Assembly (NCBI RefSeq): GCF_014230305.1
Contig: NZ_JACLAU010000002.1
Coordinates: 186,001-250,000 of the forward strand
Origin: Novosphingobium aerophilum
Lineage (GTDB): Bacteria; Pseudomonadota; Alphaproteobacteria; Sphingomonadales; Sphingomonadaceae
DNA length: 64,000 bases
Direction: 5' to 3'
Made by a program: the position numbers and the translations under genes
Notes under the pieces: model-generated
The model's database searches: none
The model's input: the letters and a program-made list of their open reading frames with translations, nothing else
What the model was told of the DNA's origin: nothing
Shown here: piece by piece, positions 18,019-27,500 of the stretch
Layout: each line of letters begins with the position of its first letter
Numbering within the stretch: the stretch's first letter is position 1

Positions 18019-18076
18019 CTTATCCTACGCGATGTATTTTTCCTAGACAAGTAGGATTTCGCGCGGGATGGATAAG
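18019..18076. promoter_or_regulatory. Putative operator region between S24 repressor and small HTH gene
   Basis: Nested inverted repeats lie directly upstream of the repressor start: CTTATCC (18019-18025) with GGATAAG (18070-18076), ATCCTAC (18022-18028) with GTAGGAT (18051-18057), and TCCTA (18041-18045) with TAGGA (18052-18056). The region is much more AT-rich than its surroundings. This is what a self-regulating CI/Cro-type switch would show. Binding is inferred, not seen. Confidence 0.6.
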
Positions 18077-18119
18077 GCCGGTCGCTCCCCTCGTGAGTCG
18101 CAGATCCGGAACACACCCC

Positions 18120-18308
18120 ATGCTGATTGCCCGCATCGAACACTTCCTTCGCGAAACCGGGATGCCCTGGACCCGGTTCGGCCGCCTGGCCACCCATGAC
18201 CCGCGCTTCGTCCAGGACCTGCGCAATGGCCGCAGCCCGCGCCCGGCAACGGAACGACGCGTGGAACATTTCATGAACATGTATCGGAGCACGCGCCATG
18301 CGGGTTGA
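18120..18308 (+). CDS. Small HTH-like protein, possible Cro-type partner
   Basis: A 62-residue protein, MLIARIEHFLRETGMPWTRF onward, with a predicted helix-turn-helix: 'TRFGRLATHDPRFVQDLRNG' would be turn and recognition helix, and a basic last helix follows. It is divergent from the S24 repressor across the operator region. By size and position it resembles the Cro half of a phage-like switch. This role is inferred. Its end overlaps the next gene by 11 bases. Confidence 0.6.
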   Translation: MLIARIEHFLRETGMPWTRFGRLATHDPRFVQDLRNGRSPRPATERRVEHFMNMYRSTRHAG

Positions 18309-18690
18309 TCTCGACACGTCACCCCCGCCCCTGTCCGGTCGCGACGGACCGCGCCGGATTCCCGGCGGCGTGATCCGTCCTGGAACCTGGCTTCACCTGC
18401 TGCGCGCCCTGAACGACCTGGCCGGAGGCGCGGGCGAGCTGCGCGACCACGCCGAGCGGGCCTGGGCCAGCGCAACCTTCACCGGATCGCGCCACGCCTT
18501 CACCATCGACTTCACCGGCCTCGCCGCGATCGACGGGGCGGAGGACCTGATCGCCCGGCTGCCCGATCATGAATTCGCGATCCCGGGCCAGATCGTCGCC
18601 GACGCGACGATCCTAGCGGTGGAACACCGCGCGCTGCCCATGCCGGGGCTGACGCTGACCTGCGAACTGCTGCTGGTGGCCGAGGCCTAG
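18298..18690 (+). CDS. Hypothetical protein coupled to the small HTH gene
   Basis: A 130-residue protein starting MRVDLDTSPPPLSG. It reads as a soluble alpha/beta protein with no signal peptide or membrane segment. A central pattern 'ASATFTGSRHAFTIDFTG' looks like paired beta strands, and the C-terminus 'GLTLTCELLLVAEA' is a hydrophobic strand. No family was recognised. Its start overlaps the preceding gene by 11 bases, so the two are probably translated together under the divergent operator. Confidence 0.6.
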   Translation: MRVDLDTSPPPLSGRDGPRRIPGGVIRPGTWLHLLRALNDLAGGAGELRDHAERAWASATFTGSRHAFTIDFTGLAAIDGAEDLIARLPDHEFAIPGQIVADATILAVEHRALPMPGLTLTCELLLVAEA

Positions 18691-18700
18691 GCCCAGGCGT

Positions 18701-20167
18701 TCAGCCCAGCCGCCAGTCCCACCCCAGGGGATCGCCGTCCATCACCTCCACGTCCTGGGCTGCCAGCTCGTCGCGCAGGGCGTCGGAGGCGGCGAAGTCC
18801 TTGGCGGCGCGGGCCTCCTTGCGGCGCGCCAGCACGTCCTCGATCGCGGCCTCCGAAATCGCTGCCGCGGCAGGACGCAGGCGCAGTGCGGTGCGGTCGA
18901 GCGCGAGCAGGTCAAGCCCGAGCACGGCATCCATCGCGGCGATCGCGGCCAGCTTCTCGGCCGGGTCGACCTTCTTGAGCGCGGCGACCTCCTCCAGCAC
19001 GGTCAGCGCGACCGGGGTGTTGAGATCGTCGGACACCGCCGCGCCGAACCGATCGAGATAGGGGGCGAAGCGCGGCCCCCAGCCCTGGGCAGGCGCCGTC
19101 TGCGCCTTCAGCGCCGACACCGCCATGACCAGCCGCTTCAGCCGGGTCAGCGCGGCGGCGAGCCCGTCCCACGAGAATTCCAGCTCGCTGCGATAGTGCG
19201 CCTGCAGGCACATCATGCGGTAGGCGAGCGGGTGGTAGCCCTTGTCGATCAGCAGTTGCAGGCGGAGGAACTCGCCCGAGCTCTTGCTCATCTTGCCGCT
19301 GCGCTCGACCAGGAAGTTGTTGTGCATCCACAGCCGTGCGCCGGAATTGGCCGGATCGGAGAGGTCGCCCGAGCAGCAGTGGGCCTGGTTCTGCGCGATC
19401 TCGTTGGGGTGATGGATCTCGCGGTGGTCGATCCCGCCGGTGTGGATGTCGAAGGGAAAGCCCAGCACCGCGCCCGACATGACCGAGCATTCGAGATGCC
19501 AGCCGGGCGCCCCCCGGCCCCAGGGGGAATCCCATTCCATCTGGCGGGTCTCGCCCGGCGGGGTCTTGCGCCAGATCGCGAAGTCGGCGGCGTGGCGCTT
19601 GCCCTCGACCGCCTCGATCCGGCCTTCTCCCTCATCATCGGTCGCGGCGCGGGCCAGCCGGCCATAGTCGGCCACGGTCGAGACATCGAAGTAAAGCCCG
19701 CTCGGCAGTTCGTAGCAGTGCTTGTCGGCAATGCCCCGGGCGAAGTCGATCATCTGCGGGACATAGTCGGTCGCCACGGTCCACTGCGCCGGCTGGCGGA
19801 TGTTGAGCGCACGCACGTCGGCCCAGTAGGCCTGCTTGTAGTGTTCGGCGATGTCCCAGATCGACTGCTGCTGCGCCGCGGCCATCCGCTCCATCTTGTC
19901 CTCGCCGGCGTCGGCATCGTCGGTCAGATGGCCCACATCGGTGATGTTGATCACATGGGTCAGGCGATAGCCGCGGAAGGACAGGGTGCGGCCCAGCACG
20001 TCAGCGAAGACATAGGCCCGCATGTTGCCGATGTGTGGATAATTGTAGACCGTCGGCCCGCACGAATAGACCCGCGCCTCGCCCGGATGGACCGGAACGA
20101 AGGGTTCAACCCGACGGGTCAGGCTGTTGAACAGGACAAGCGGGGGCTGGCTGGCGGCATCGGTCAT
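18701..20167 (-). CDS. cysS: Cysteinyl-tRNA synthetase
   Basis: A 488-residue class I synthetase that charges tRNA-Cys. The HIGH motif is in 'GPTVYNYPHIGNMRAY', KMSKS is in 'GKMSKSSGEF'. The zinc ligands are Cys in 'YSCGPT', Cys in 'HLECSVM' and His in 'GGIDHREIHHPNEIAQ'. Length is normal for the family. The C-terminal helical anticodon domain ends 'DPLGWDWRLG'. Confidence 0.95.
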   Translation of the reverse strand: MTDAASQPPLVLFNSLTRRVEPFVPVHPGEARVYSCGPTVYNYPHIGNMRAYVFADVLGRTLSFRGYRLTHVINITDVGHLTDDADAGEDKMERMAAAQQQSIWDIAEHYKQAYWADVRALNIRQPAQWTVATDYVPQMIDFARGIADKHCYELPSGLYFDVSTVADYGRLARAATDDEGEGRIEAVEGKRHAADFAIWRKTPPGETRQMEWDSPWGRGAPGWHLECSVMSGAVLGFPFDIHTGGIDHREIHHPNEIAQNQAHCCSGDLSDPANSGARLWMHNNFLVERSGKMSKSSGEFLRLQLLIDKGYHPLAYRMMCLQAHYRSELEFSWDGLAAALTRLKRLVMAVSALKAQTAPAQGWGPRFAPYLDRFGAAVSDDLNTPVALTVLEEVAALKKVDPAEKLAAIAAMDAVLGLDLLALDRTALRLRPAAAAISEAAIEDVLARRKEARAAKDFAASDALRDELAAQDVEVMDGDPLGWDWRLG

Positions 20168-20228
20168 GGCCGCGGGCCATGCTTCGGAATGGCGGGGCGG
20201 TCAACCGGCAGCCGCCCCGGGCACACGG

Positions 20229-20888
20229 TCAGAACCCCTGGAACGTCACATGATCGTCCAGCGCCACGCGCGGCCGTTCGAAGCCGTTGATCGGGGCGCT
20301 GTCATCGCGCTCGCCGATCGACAGGCCGGCGAACAGCAGCGTGTCCTCGCCCATGCCGAGATGAGCCTTGATCGTCCGGCCAAAGATCCCGAACCATTCC
20401 TGCGGGCAGGAATCGAGCCCCTCGTCGCGCAGCAGCAGCATGATGGTCTGCAGCCACATCCCCACGTCCGACCACTGCGGTTCGCCCATGAACTTGGGGA
20501 AGTGGCACAGCAGCAGCACCGGCGCGCCGAACGACAGCAGGTTGTTGCGGGCGAACTCGTCGCGGGCGGCTTTGTCAGCGCGGCCGATCCCCTGCGATCC
20601 GTACATCACGGCCCCCAGCTCGAACAGGCGCGCCTGGTGCTTCTCGGACACGGCCGGGCGGTCGTAACGGTACTCCAGCGGGTCGTCCGGCTGGGCGGCG
20701 AGCAGCACCTCCTGCAGCGCCTTGAGCGGCGCGCCGGTCAGGACCACGGCTTCCCACGGCTGGTAATTGCAGCCCGAGGGGGCATACCGCGCATGCTCCA
20801 GCACGCGGCGGAGCGTCTCGAGCGGGACAGGCGTGTCCTTGAAGGCGCGGATCGAACGGCGCGACAGGACGGCTTCGGTAACGTTCAT
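20229..20888 (-). CDS. Nitroreductase-family FMN oxidoreductase
   Basis: A 219-residue flavoprotein. The N-terminal 'SRRSIRAFKDTPVP' binds FMN phosphate, 'APSGCNYQPWEAVVLTG' is the second signature, and 'GEDTLLFAGLSIGERD' lies near the C-terminus. It would reduce a nitro compound, quinone or similar with NAD(P)H; the natural substrate is unknown. The ATG at 20888 has GAGGGG at a good distance upstream; an in-frame ATG at 20897 is too close to it. It lies 14 bases after the ICMT-like gene on the same strand. Confidence 0.85.
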   Translation of the reverse strand: MNVTEAVLSRRSIRAFKDTPVPLETLRRVLEHARYAPSGCNYQPWEAVVLTGAPLKALQEVLLAAQPDDPLEYRYDRPAVSEKHQARLFELGAVMYGSQGIGRADKAARDEFARNNLLSFGAPVLLLCHFPKFMGEPQWSDVGMWLQTIMLLLRDEGLDSCPQEWFGIFGRTIKAHLGMGEDTLLFAGLSIGERDDSAPINGFERPRVALDDHVTFQGF

Positions 20889-20902
20889 GGCTGGCATTCC
20901 CC

Positions 20903-21493
20903 TCAGATCCAGCGTCGGACGCTGGCGGCATAGTCGTCATAGGCCGGCCCGTGGACCGACCGCAGATAGTGTTCCTCCAGCCTGATCTGGACCGAGATCA
21001 GGACAAACGCGCCCACCAGCACCGTGGCGGTCATGGCGTCGGGCAGCAGCACGATCAGCCCGACGAGCTGGACCATCATGCCGAAGAAGATCGGGTTGCG
21101 GCTGAACCGGAACAGCCCGGCGCGGACCAGGGGGGCCGGTCGGGCGCGATCGATCCCGACCCGCCAGGACGATCCCATCTGCCACTGGGCCAGGATCACC
21201 CAGGCCAGGCTGGCCCCGATCAGGGCCCAGCCGGCGGCGGCCCGTTCGGCCCGGGCGGGCGAGGCAATGGGCCCCACCTGCGCCCACCAGCCCGCCGCCA
21301 GCCCGGCGAGGTACAGCCCCAGTCCGCCCACGGCGAGCTTGAAGGCCAGGCCGACGAAACCCTCGACGCTGTCGTCGCGGGGCAGGACCAGCGGGTTGTG
21401 CCCGGTGCGGCGCCAGACCCTGACCGAAGGCCAGACCAGGGCCGCGGCGAAGAAGGCCAGATAGGTGGCCAGAATGGCCGGAGCCAAGGTCAT
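20903..21493 (-). CDS. Isoprenylcysteine methyltransferase (ICMT)-family membrane protein
   Basis: A 196-residue protein with about five hydrophobic segments. The C-terminal half has the ICMT/PEMT signature: '[19 protein letters not shown]', split by the conserved Arg-Asn-Pro, and '[19 protein letters not shown]' with the conserved Glu-Glu and Tyr. Bacterial members are thought to methylate lipids or proteins at the membrane, using S-adenosylmethionine. Its start overlaps the cobT stop by 4 bases. The substrate is unknown. Confidence 0.8.
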   Translation of the reverse strand: MTLAPAILATYLAFFAAALVWPSVRVWRRTGHNPLVLPRDDSVEGFVGLAFKLAVGGLGLYLAGLAAGWWAQVGPIASPARAERAAAGWALIGASLAWVILAQWQMGSSWRVGIDRARPAPLVRAGLFRFSRNPIFFGMMVQLVGLIVLLPDAMTATVLVGAFVLISVQIRLEEHYLRSVHGPAYDDYAASVRRWI

Positions 21494-23304
21494 TCCTCCT
21501 CGAACAGGTCGGCGAGCTGTTCGATGATCGTCCCGCCGAGCTGCTCGACGTCCATGATGGTGACGGCGCGGCGGTAATAGCGGGTGACGTCGTGGCCGAT
21601 GCCGATGGCGACGAGCTGGACCGGGGACTGCTTCTCGATCCAGTCGATCACCTTGCGCAGGTGCTGTTCCAGATAGCCGGCCGAATTGACGCTGAGGGTC
21701 GAATCGTCGACCGGGGCGCCGTCCGAGATGACCATCAGGATGCGGCGGTCCTCCTGCCGGGCGAGCATCCGGTTGTGCGCCCAGAGCAGCGCCTCGCCGT
21801 CGATGTTCTCCTTGAGCAGCCCCTCGCGCATCATCAGGCCCAGGTTCTTGCGGGCGCGGCGCCAGGGCTCGTCGGCCTTCTTGTAGACCACGTGGCGCAG
21901 ATCGTTGAGGCGGCCCGGGTGCGCCGGCTTGCCCCCCGCCAGCCAGGCCTCGCGGCTCTGCCCGCCCTTCCAGGCGCGGGTGGTGAAGCCCAGGATCTCG
22001 GTCTTGACCCCGCAGCGCTCCAGCGTGCGCGCCAGCACGTCGGCGCTGATCGCCGCGATCGAGATCGGCCGCCCGCGCATCGATCCGGAATTGTCGATCA
22101 GCAGGGTGACGACCGTGTCCTTGAACTCGGTGTCGCGCTCGATCTTGTAGGACAGCGACTGCCCGGGCGAGACCACGACGCGGGCAAGCCGCGCGGCATC
22201 GAGCAGGCCCTCTTCCTGATCAAAGTCCCACGAGCGGTTCTGCTGCGCCATCAGGCGCCGCTGCAAGCGGTTGGCCAGCCGCGTCACCACGCCCTGCAAG
22301 CCCTTGAGCTGGGCATCGAGATAGGCGCGCAGCCGGGTCAGTTCGTCATCGTCGCACAGCTCGGTGGCGGCGATCACCTCGTCGAACTGGCTGGTGTAGA
22401 CCTTGTAGTCGAAATCGGACGGCAGATCGGTCCAGGGCCGGTTCGGGCGGACCGGGAGCATGCCCTCGTCGCCCTCGTCCTCGCCCTCGGCATCGTCGGG
22501 CGAATCCTCGGTCTCGCGCTGCCCTTCGTCCTCGCCCTCGTCGCTGCCGTCGGCCGGCTGCATCGCCATTTCGGTCGGCTGGTCCTGCGAATCGGGATCG
22601 TTGCCCTCCTCGTCCTCGGTGTCCTCCTCCTCGGAGTCCTCCTCGTCCGGTTCGTTGGGTTCGGGCTGGTCGGGCGCCATGCGGGTCAGCTCGAGATGCT
22701 GCAGCATGTCGAGCGTCAGCGCCTGGAACGCCTTCTGGTTGTCGAGCGATCCGGCCAGGGCATCGAAATCGGCCTTGGCGCGGGCGTCGATCCACGGCCG
22801 GACCAGCTCCACCCCGGCCCGCGCCGCCTCGGGCACGGGCTGCCCGGTCAGCCGTTCGCGCAGCAGCAGCGCCACGGCCGAGGCCATCGGCACCTCATCG
22901 GTGCGGGTCGCCCGGGCGATCGGGTCGCTGGCAATCCGGACGTTCAGCGCCGCATCGAGATTGCCGCGCATCCCTTCGAACCCGGCCGAGCCGAGGGCCT
23001 CGTAACGAACCGTCTCCACCGCATCGTAGCAGGCGCGCGCGATGGCCTCGGCCGGGGCGTTGCGGGCGTGCAGCGCCTCGTTGTGGTGGCGCAGCCGCAG
23101 GGCAAAGCCATCGGCATGACCCCGCGCCTGGGCCGCCTGTTCCGCCGCCAGCGAGCGCCCGGGCATGGGCACGCGCAGGGTGTGGCCGGTCAGGACCGGG
23201 GCGTCGGCGGTCCAGACCAGGTCCAGCTCCTCCTCGCCCGAGATCGCTCGGCTGGCACCGGTCAGCGCGGTCTTGAAGCGGTCGAGGGGGGATTCCTGGG
23301 ACAT
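21490..23304 (-). CDS. cobT: Cobaltochelatase subunit CobT
   Basis: A 604-residue protein. Residues 205-290 are very acidic (runs of Glu and Asp such as '[14 protein letters not shown]'). A VWA domain follows with the MIDAS motif DxSxS in '[13 protein letters not shown]'. This order is typical of CobT, which with CobS forms the AAA-like chaperone pair of the aerobic cobalt chelatase in cobalamin synthesis. No cobS or cobN lies in the window; in many alphaproteobacteria cobS is adjacent. It is coupled to an ICMT-like gene by a 4-base overlap. Confidence 0.92.
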   Translation of the reverse strand: MSQESPLDRFKTALTGASRAISGEEELDLVWTADAPVLTGHTLRVPMPGRSLAAEQAAQARGHADGFALRLRHHNEALHARNAPAEAIARACYDAVETVRYEALGSAGFEGMRGNLDAALNVRIASDPIARATRTDEVPMASAVALLLRERLTGQPVPEAARAGVELVRPWIDARAKADFDALAGSLDNQKAFQALTLDMLQHLELTRMAPDQPEPNEPDEEDSEEEDTEDEEGNDPDSQDQPTEMAMQPADGSDEGEDEGQRETEDSPDDAEGEDEGDEGMLPVRPNRPWTDLPSDFDYKVYTSQFDEVIAATELCDDDELTRLRAYLDAQLKGLQGVVTRLANRLQRRLMAQQNRSWDFDQEEGLLDAARLARVVVSPGQSLSYKIERDTEFKDTVVTLLIDNSGSMRGRPISIAAISADVLARTLERCGVKTEILGFTTRAWKGGQSREAWLAGGKPAHPGRLNDLRHVVYKKADEPWRRARKNLGLMMREGLLKENIDGEALLWAHNRMLARQEDRRILMVISDGAPVDDSTLSVNSAGYLEQHLRKVIDWIEKQSPVQLVAIGIGHDVTRYYRRAVTIMDVEQLGGTIIEQLADLFEEE

Positions 23305-23332
23305 GGTTCCTGCGGCTTGCGGAGCGCGCGGG

Positions 23333-23409
23333 CTTCGACAGGCTCAGCCCGAGCGGGGATGGTGGTCATGGCCATTTCGACAAGCCCGCTCAGCCTGAGC
23401 TTGTCGAAG
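23333..23409. repeat. Inverted repeat of the CTTCGACAGGCTCAG type, copy 1
   Basis: CTTCGACAGGCTCAG... at 23333-23358 is answered by ...CTGAGCTTGTCGAAG at 23385-23409, with the GC-rich ends facing inward. A third fragment TTTCGACAAG lies between. It is in the gap between cobT and the transaldolase gene. The same unit occurs at 45976-46056 with the arms in the opposite order. Such units are common in sphingomonad genomes. Confidence 0.85.
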
Positions 23410-23483
23410 GCCACGCGCGGCATTCGCCCCGTGTGTGGCGGCAGTCCGTGCCGGGCGCAAGCGCCCGATCGGGTGGCGCGCGC

Positions 23484-24134
23484 CTAGAGCGTCTGCCCGG
23501 TCTTGGCCCAGTCGGCGAGGAAACCCTCGATGCCCTTGTCGGTCAGGACGTGCTTGAACAGGCCCTTGATGACGGCCGGCGGCGCGGTCATCACGTCGGC
23601 GCCGATCTTGGCGCTTTCCAGCACGTGAATGCCATGGCGCACCGAGGCCACGAGGATTTCGGTCTCGAACGAGTAGTTGTCGTAGATCAGGCGGATGTCG
23701 CTGATCAGGCCCATGCCGTCGAAGCCGTTGTCGTCATGCCGTCCGACGAAGGGCGAGATGAAGGTGGCCCCGGCCTTGGCGGCGAGCAGCGCCTGGTTGG
23801 CCGAGAAGCACAGCGTGACGTTGACCATGGTGCCGTCGCCCGACAGCTTCTTGCAGGTCTTCAGCCCGTCGATCGTCAGCGGCACCTTGATGCAGACGTT
23901 GTCCGCGATCTTCCGCAGCTTTTCCGCCTCGCGCATCATGCCCTCGTGATCCAGCGAGATCACCTCGGCGCTGACCGGACCGTGGACCAGCCCGCAGATT
24001 TCCCTGGTCACCTCCATGAAATCCCGCCCGGACTTGGCGATCAGCGAGGGATTGGTGGTCACGCCATCCAGCAGCCCGGTGGCGGCCAGGTCGGCGATTT
24101 CTGCGGTGTCGGCGGTGTCGACGAAGAACTTCAC
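23484..24134 (-). CDS. Transaldolase, small FSA/TalC-like type
   Basis: A 216-residue (beta/alpha)8 enzyme. The N-terminus '[13 protein letters not shown]' and '[13 protein letters not shown]' are typical, and the Schiff-base lysine is in '[13 protein letters not shown]' near residue 85. 'FVGRHDDNG' is the phosphate-binding region. It interconverts sugar phosphates of the pentose phosphate pathway, or acts as fructose-6-phosphate aldolase. The two cannot be told apart with certainty. It is single, between repeats. Confidence 0.9.
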   Translation of the reverse strand: MKFFVDTADTAEIADLAATGLLDGVTTNPSLIAKSGRDFMEVTREICGLVHGPVSAEVISLDHEGMMREAEKLRKIADNVCIKVPLTIDGLKTCKKLSGDGTMVNVTLCFSANQALLAAKAGATFISPFVGRHDDNGFDGMGLISDIRLIYDNYSFETEILVASVRHGIHVLESAKIGADVMTAPPAVIKGLFKHVLTDKGIEGFLADWAKTGQTL

Positions 24135-24235
24135 GGGGCATGCTCCGGGCTGGGACGTTTGGCCCGCCTATAGGCAGTGGGGACGGATGGGGCCAGTCCT
24201 CGCTGTGCAAACGCAGGGGATTCGCCACACAAAGA

Positions 24236-24387
24236 GTTCGCGCAGAGGCGCAGAGGCGCAGAGATGTCATGACCGCGACGCAGTCGCGTCGTTCCAAACG
24301 GCTGCCAGTTCAATGGGCGCCATCGTGTTTGGTCGCTTCGCGAGGACCAAGAGCCCATTCTCTGCGCCTCTGCGCCTCTGCGCGAAC
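24236..24387. repeat. 29-base perfect inverted repeat with 94-base spacer
   Basis: 24236-24264 and 24359-24387 are exact reverse complements made of tandem GCAGAGGC units. The arms could form a long stem, with the spacer as loop. It lies in the 306-base gap between the transaldolase gene and priA, where no gene is seen. Related GCAGAG-type repeats occur in many bacteria. Confidence 0.85.
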
Positions 24388-24440
24388 CAAAATGCCATCG
24401 CGCTATGGCCCAAGCGCCACCCTCCCCATATAGCCGGGCG

Positions 24441-26609
24441 ATGGACCGCGTCCGCCTGATTATCTTCAACGCCGCGCTGGGGCCGCTCGATTACCGGGTG
24501 CCGCCGGGAATGGCGGTCGAGCCGGGCTCGGTGGTGATCGCCCCGCTCGGGCCGCGCCAGGTGCTGGGCATCGTGTGGGAGCCGGAGCGGCTCGACGGCG
24601 GCGCCGAGGTGCCCGCCAGAAAGCTGCGGCCGCTGCTGGAGGCCCTGCCCGTCCCACCGTTGTCCGCCCCGCTGCGGCGCCTGATCGAATGGACCGCGGA
24701 CTACTATTGCGCCGCGCTCGCCGCCGTGGCGCGGATGGCGATCGGATCGATGGCGGCGCTGAAGGGCGGCGGGACCACCACCGAGTATCGCCTGAGCGGG
24801 GCCGAGCCCGCGCGCCTCACCCCGCAGCGCGCCGCGGCGATGGATGCCCTGCATGACGAGCAGGCGACCATCCGCGAACTGGCCGAGCGCGCCGGGGTCT
24901 CCGAAGGGGTGCTGCGCGGGATGGTCGGGGCGGGGCTGCTCGAACCGGTGACGGTCGATCTCGACCGGCCCTACCCCCGTGCCCGAACCGACCATGCCGC
25001 GCCCGACCTCTCGCCCGACCAGCAGGCCGCCGCTGACCGGTTCAGCGCGGCGGTGCGCGACGGCGGGTTCCAGCCGTTCCTGCTGGATGGCGTGACCGGA
25101 TCGGGCAAGACCGAATGCTATTTCGAGGCGGTCGCCACCGCGCTCGCGCTCGGTCGGCAGGTGCTGGTCCTGCTGCCCGAGATCGCCCTGACCGAGAATT
25201 TCCTGCGCCGGTTCGAGGCGCGCTTCGGGGTATCGCCGGTGCTGTGGCATTCCTCGCTGAAGTCGAGCGAGCGGCGCCGCGCCTGGCGGGCGATCGTTTC
25301 CGGAGACGCGCAGGTGGTGGTCGGCGCGCGGTCGGCGCTGTTCATGCCCTATGCGCGATTGGGCCTGATCGTGGTGGACGAGGCGCACGAGATCTCGTTC
25401 AAGCAGGACGACGGGGTGCGCTACAACGCCCGCGACGTTGCCGTGGTGCGCGCCAAGTTCGAACGCATTCCGGTCATCCTGGCCAGCGCCACGCCCGCGC
25501 TCGAATCGATGCAACTGGCCGAGGTCGGGGTTTACACCAAGGTCGGGCTGGCCGCGCGCTACGGCGGGGCCGAGCTGCCCGCGATCCGCGTGGTCGACCT
25601 GCGGAAGGACCAGCCCGAGCGCCAGCACTGGATCGCCCCCCCGCTGGTCAAGGAACTGCGCGACCGGCTCGATCGCGGCGAGCAGTCACTGCTGTTCCTC
25701 AACCGCCGCGGCTATGCCCCGCTGACGCTGTGCCGCCATTGCGGCTATCGCTTCCAGTGCCCCAACTGCACCGCCTGGCTGGTCGAACACCGGCTCTCGC
25801 GCCGGTTGGCCTGCCACCACTGCGGACACGAGGTGCCCACGCCCGAGGCCTGTCCCGAATGCGCCACGCCCGACTGCATGGTCGCCTGCGGCCCCGGGGT
25901 GGAGCGCATCGCCGACGAAGTGACCGAGCGCTTTCCCGCGGCACGGGTGGCGGTGGTCACCTCGGACACACTGGGCTCCCCCGGCAAGGTGCGCGAATTC
26001 GTCGAGGCGGTCGAAGGCGGGCTGGTTGACGTGATCGTCGGCACCCAGTTGGTGACCAAGGGCTATCACTTTCCCGAGCTGACCCTGGTGGGGGTGATCG
26101 ATGCCGACCTGGGGCTGGAAGGCGGCGATCTGCGCGCCGGGGAGCGGACCTATCAGCAGATCGCCCAGGTGGCGGGCCGCGCCGGACGCGGCGAGAAGCC
26201 GGGCGAGGTGCTGATCCAGACGCGCCATCCCGAGGCGCCAGTGATCGCCGCCCTGGCTGCGGGGGACCGGGATTCGTTCTATGCCGCCGAGGCCGAGGCG
26301 CGGCGCGAGGCCGGGGCGCCGCCGTTCGGACGCTGGGCGGCGATCATCGTTTCCAGCGAGGACGAGGCCGAAGCGCGCGAGGCGGCCCGGGCGATCGGCG
26401 GGACGCGGCCGGACCTGCCCGACGTGCTGGTGCTGGGCCCGGCCCCGGCGCCGATGGCGCTGCTGCGCGGCCGCCACCGCTATCGCCTGCTGATCAACGC
26501 GCGCCGCTCGGCCGAGGTCCAGCGCGTGATCCGCGACTGGCTGGGCCAGCTGCGCTTCCCGCCCGGCGTGCGCGTGGCGGTGGACATCGATCCCTACAGC
26601 TTCGTTTAG
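24441..26609 (+). CDS. priA: Primosomal protein N' (replication restart helicase PriA)
   Basis: A 722-residue helicase. Walker A is 'GVTGSGKTE' and Walker B is 'VVDEAHEISF'. Eight cysteines in the C-terminal motor ('CRHCGYRFQCPNC', 'CHHCG', 'CPEC') form the two zinc sites of PriA. The N-terminal DNA-binding domain starts 'VRLIIFNAALGPLDYRVP'. It reloads the replisome at stalled forks. The ATG at 24441 is preferred; an ATG at 24405 in frame would add 12 residues next to the repeat. It overlaps the convergent CPBP gene by 4 bases. Confidence 0.93.
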   Translation: MDRVRLIIFNAALGPLDYRVPPGMAVEPGSVVIAPLGPRQVLGIVWEPERLDGGAEVPARKLRPLLEALPVPPLSAPLRRLIEWTADYYCAALAAVARMAIGSMAALKGGGTTTEYRLSGAEPARLTPQRAAAMDALHDEQATIRELAERAGVSEGVLRGMVGAGLLEPVTVDLDRPYPRARTDHAAPDLSPDQQAAADRFSAAVRDGGFQPFLLDGVTGSGKTECYFEAVATALALGRQVLVLLPEIALTENFLRRFEARFGVSPVLWHSSLKSSERRRAWRAIVSGDAQVVVGARSALFMPYARLGLIVVDEAHEISFKQDDGVRYNARDVAVVRAKFERIPVILASATPALESMQLAEVGVYTKVGLAARYGGAELPAIRVVDLRKDQPERQHWIAPPLVKELRDRLDRGEQSLLFLNRRGYAPLTLCRHCGYRFQCPNCTAWLVEHRLSRRLACHHCGHEVPTPEACPECATPDCMVACGPGVERIADEVTERFPAARVAVVTSDTLGSPGKVREFVEAVEGGLVDVIVGTQLVTKGYHFPELTLVGVIDADLGLEGGDLRAGERTYQQIAQVAGRAGRGEKPGEVLIQTRHPEAPVIAALAAGDRDSFYAAEAEARREAGAPPFGRWAAIIVSSEDEAEAREAARAIGGTRPDLPDVLVLGPAPAPMALLRGRHRYRLLINARRSAEVQRVIRDWLGQLRFPPGVRVAVDIDPYSFV

Positions 26610-27490
26610 GTGACGGCGCGGCGGCGTGCCAACCAGGGCACCGGTTGGTAGCGTCCCTGCCGGATCGCCAGCGCCAGCAAGGCCAGTCCCACGGCCGTGA
26701 CCAGCCCCATCGCCACGGCCGACGCCTCCAGCCCGAAGGCCCCGCCGGTCAGCCATTCGGGCCCGGCGCGATGCGTGATCAGCAGACCGTCCGGCGCCTT
26801 CCCGCCCGACACCGGCGCCGAGAAGATCCAGCCTTGGGCAAAGTTCCAGCCCGCGTGCAGCCCGATCGCCAGCCACAGCCGGCGGGTCAGCATATAGGCC
26901 GCGCCGAGCAGGATGCCGGCCTCCGAAGCGATCGCCAGCGCGGCGAACCAGGTTGCGCCCGGATTGCCGAGATGGACCGCGCCGAAGAACAGCGAAGTCA
27001 CCGCCAGCGCCGCCCAGCTTCCGGCCAGGCTTTCGACGTGGCGGAAGACAATCCCGCGGAAGATCACCTCCTCGAACACGCCGGACAGGACCGCCATGGC
27101 CAGCATGGCCCACAGGCGGCCGATGCCGCGCAGCCCGTCGATGCCGAACCCACCCAGCGCCGCGACCACCGCCACCACCCCGGCAAACAGCGCGACCCCG
27201 CCGAGCAGGCCGACAGACAGTTCGCGACCGGCGCCGGCCAGCGCCAGTTCGTCGTGCTCGCTGCGTTCGAACCGGCGGCGCATCACCTTGTAGAGCCACA
27301 GGCCCAGCCCGGCGGCGATCAGCGCGACAATCGGCTGAAGGGGCGTGTTGCGGATGGGCTTGATCGACGCGGCAGCGATTTGACCCACTGCGTAAAGCAC
27401 CACGAATGCGATGAATCCGCCGATCAGCAAGACCAGCGGATGCCGCAGGATGCGTGACCATCGGCCGTCCTGCGGTGCGGTGTCGATCAT
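26606..27490 (-). CDS. CPBP-family intramembrane metalloprotease
   Basis: A 294-residue protein with about eight hydrophobic segments. The CPBP/ABI motifs are present: EExxxR in 'VFEEVIFRGIVFRHVE' and a second-motif His in 'FFGAVHLGN'. It is a predicted type II CAAX prenyl endopeptidase-like protease in the inner membrane; bacterial substrates are mostly unknown. The start MIDTAPQDG at 27490 lies just inside a perfect 18-base palindrome (27501-27542) that separates it from the divergent photolyase gene. Confidence 0.85.
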   Translation of the reverse strand: MIDTAPQDGRWSRILRHPLVLLIGGFIAFVVLYAVGQIAAASIKPIRNTPLQPIVALIAAGLGLWLYKVMRRRFERSEHDELALAGAGRELSVGLLGGVALFAGVVAVVAALGGFGIDGLRGIGRLWAMLAMAVLSGVFEEVIFRGIVFRHVESLAGSWAALAVTSLFFGAVHLGNPGATWFAALAIASEAGILLGAAYMLTRRLWLAIGLHAGWNFAQGWIFSAPVSGGKAPDGLLITHRAGPEWLTGGAFGLEASAVAMGLVTAVGLALLALAIRQGRYQPVPWLARRRAVT

Positions 27491-27500
27491 GGCTCCTCTC

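Noticed and set aside
21592..23487. 631-codon plus-strand frame opposite cobT
   Set aside because: Shadow of cobT; the acidic cobT region reads as Val/Leu/Gly runs in the opposite frame.
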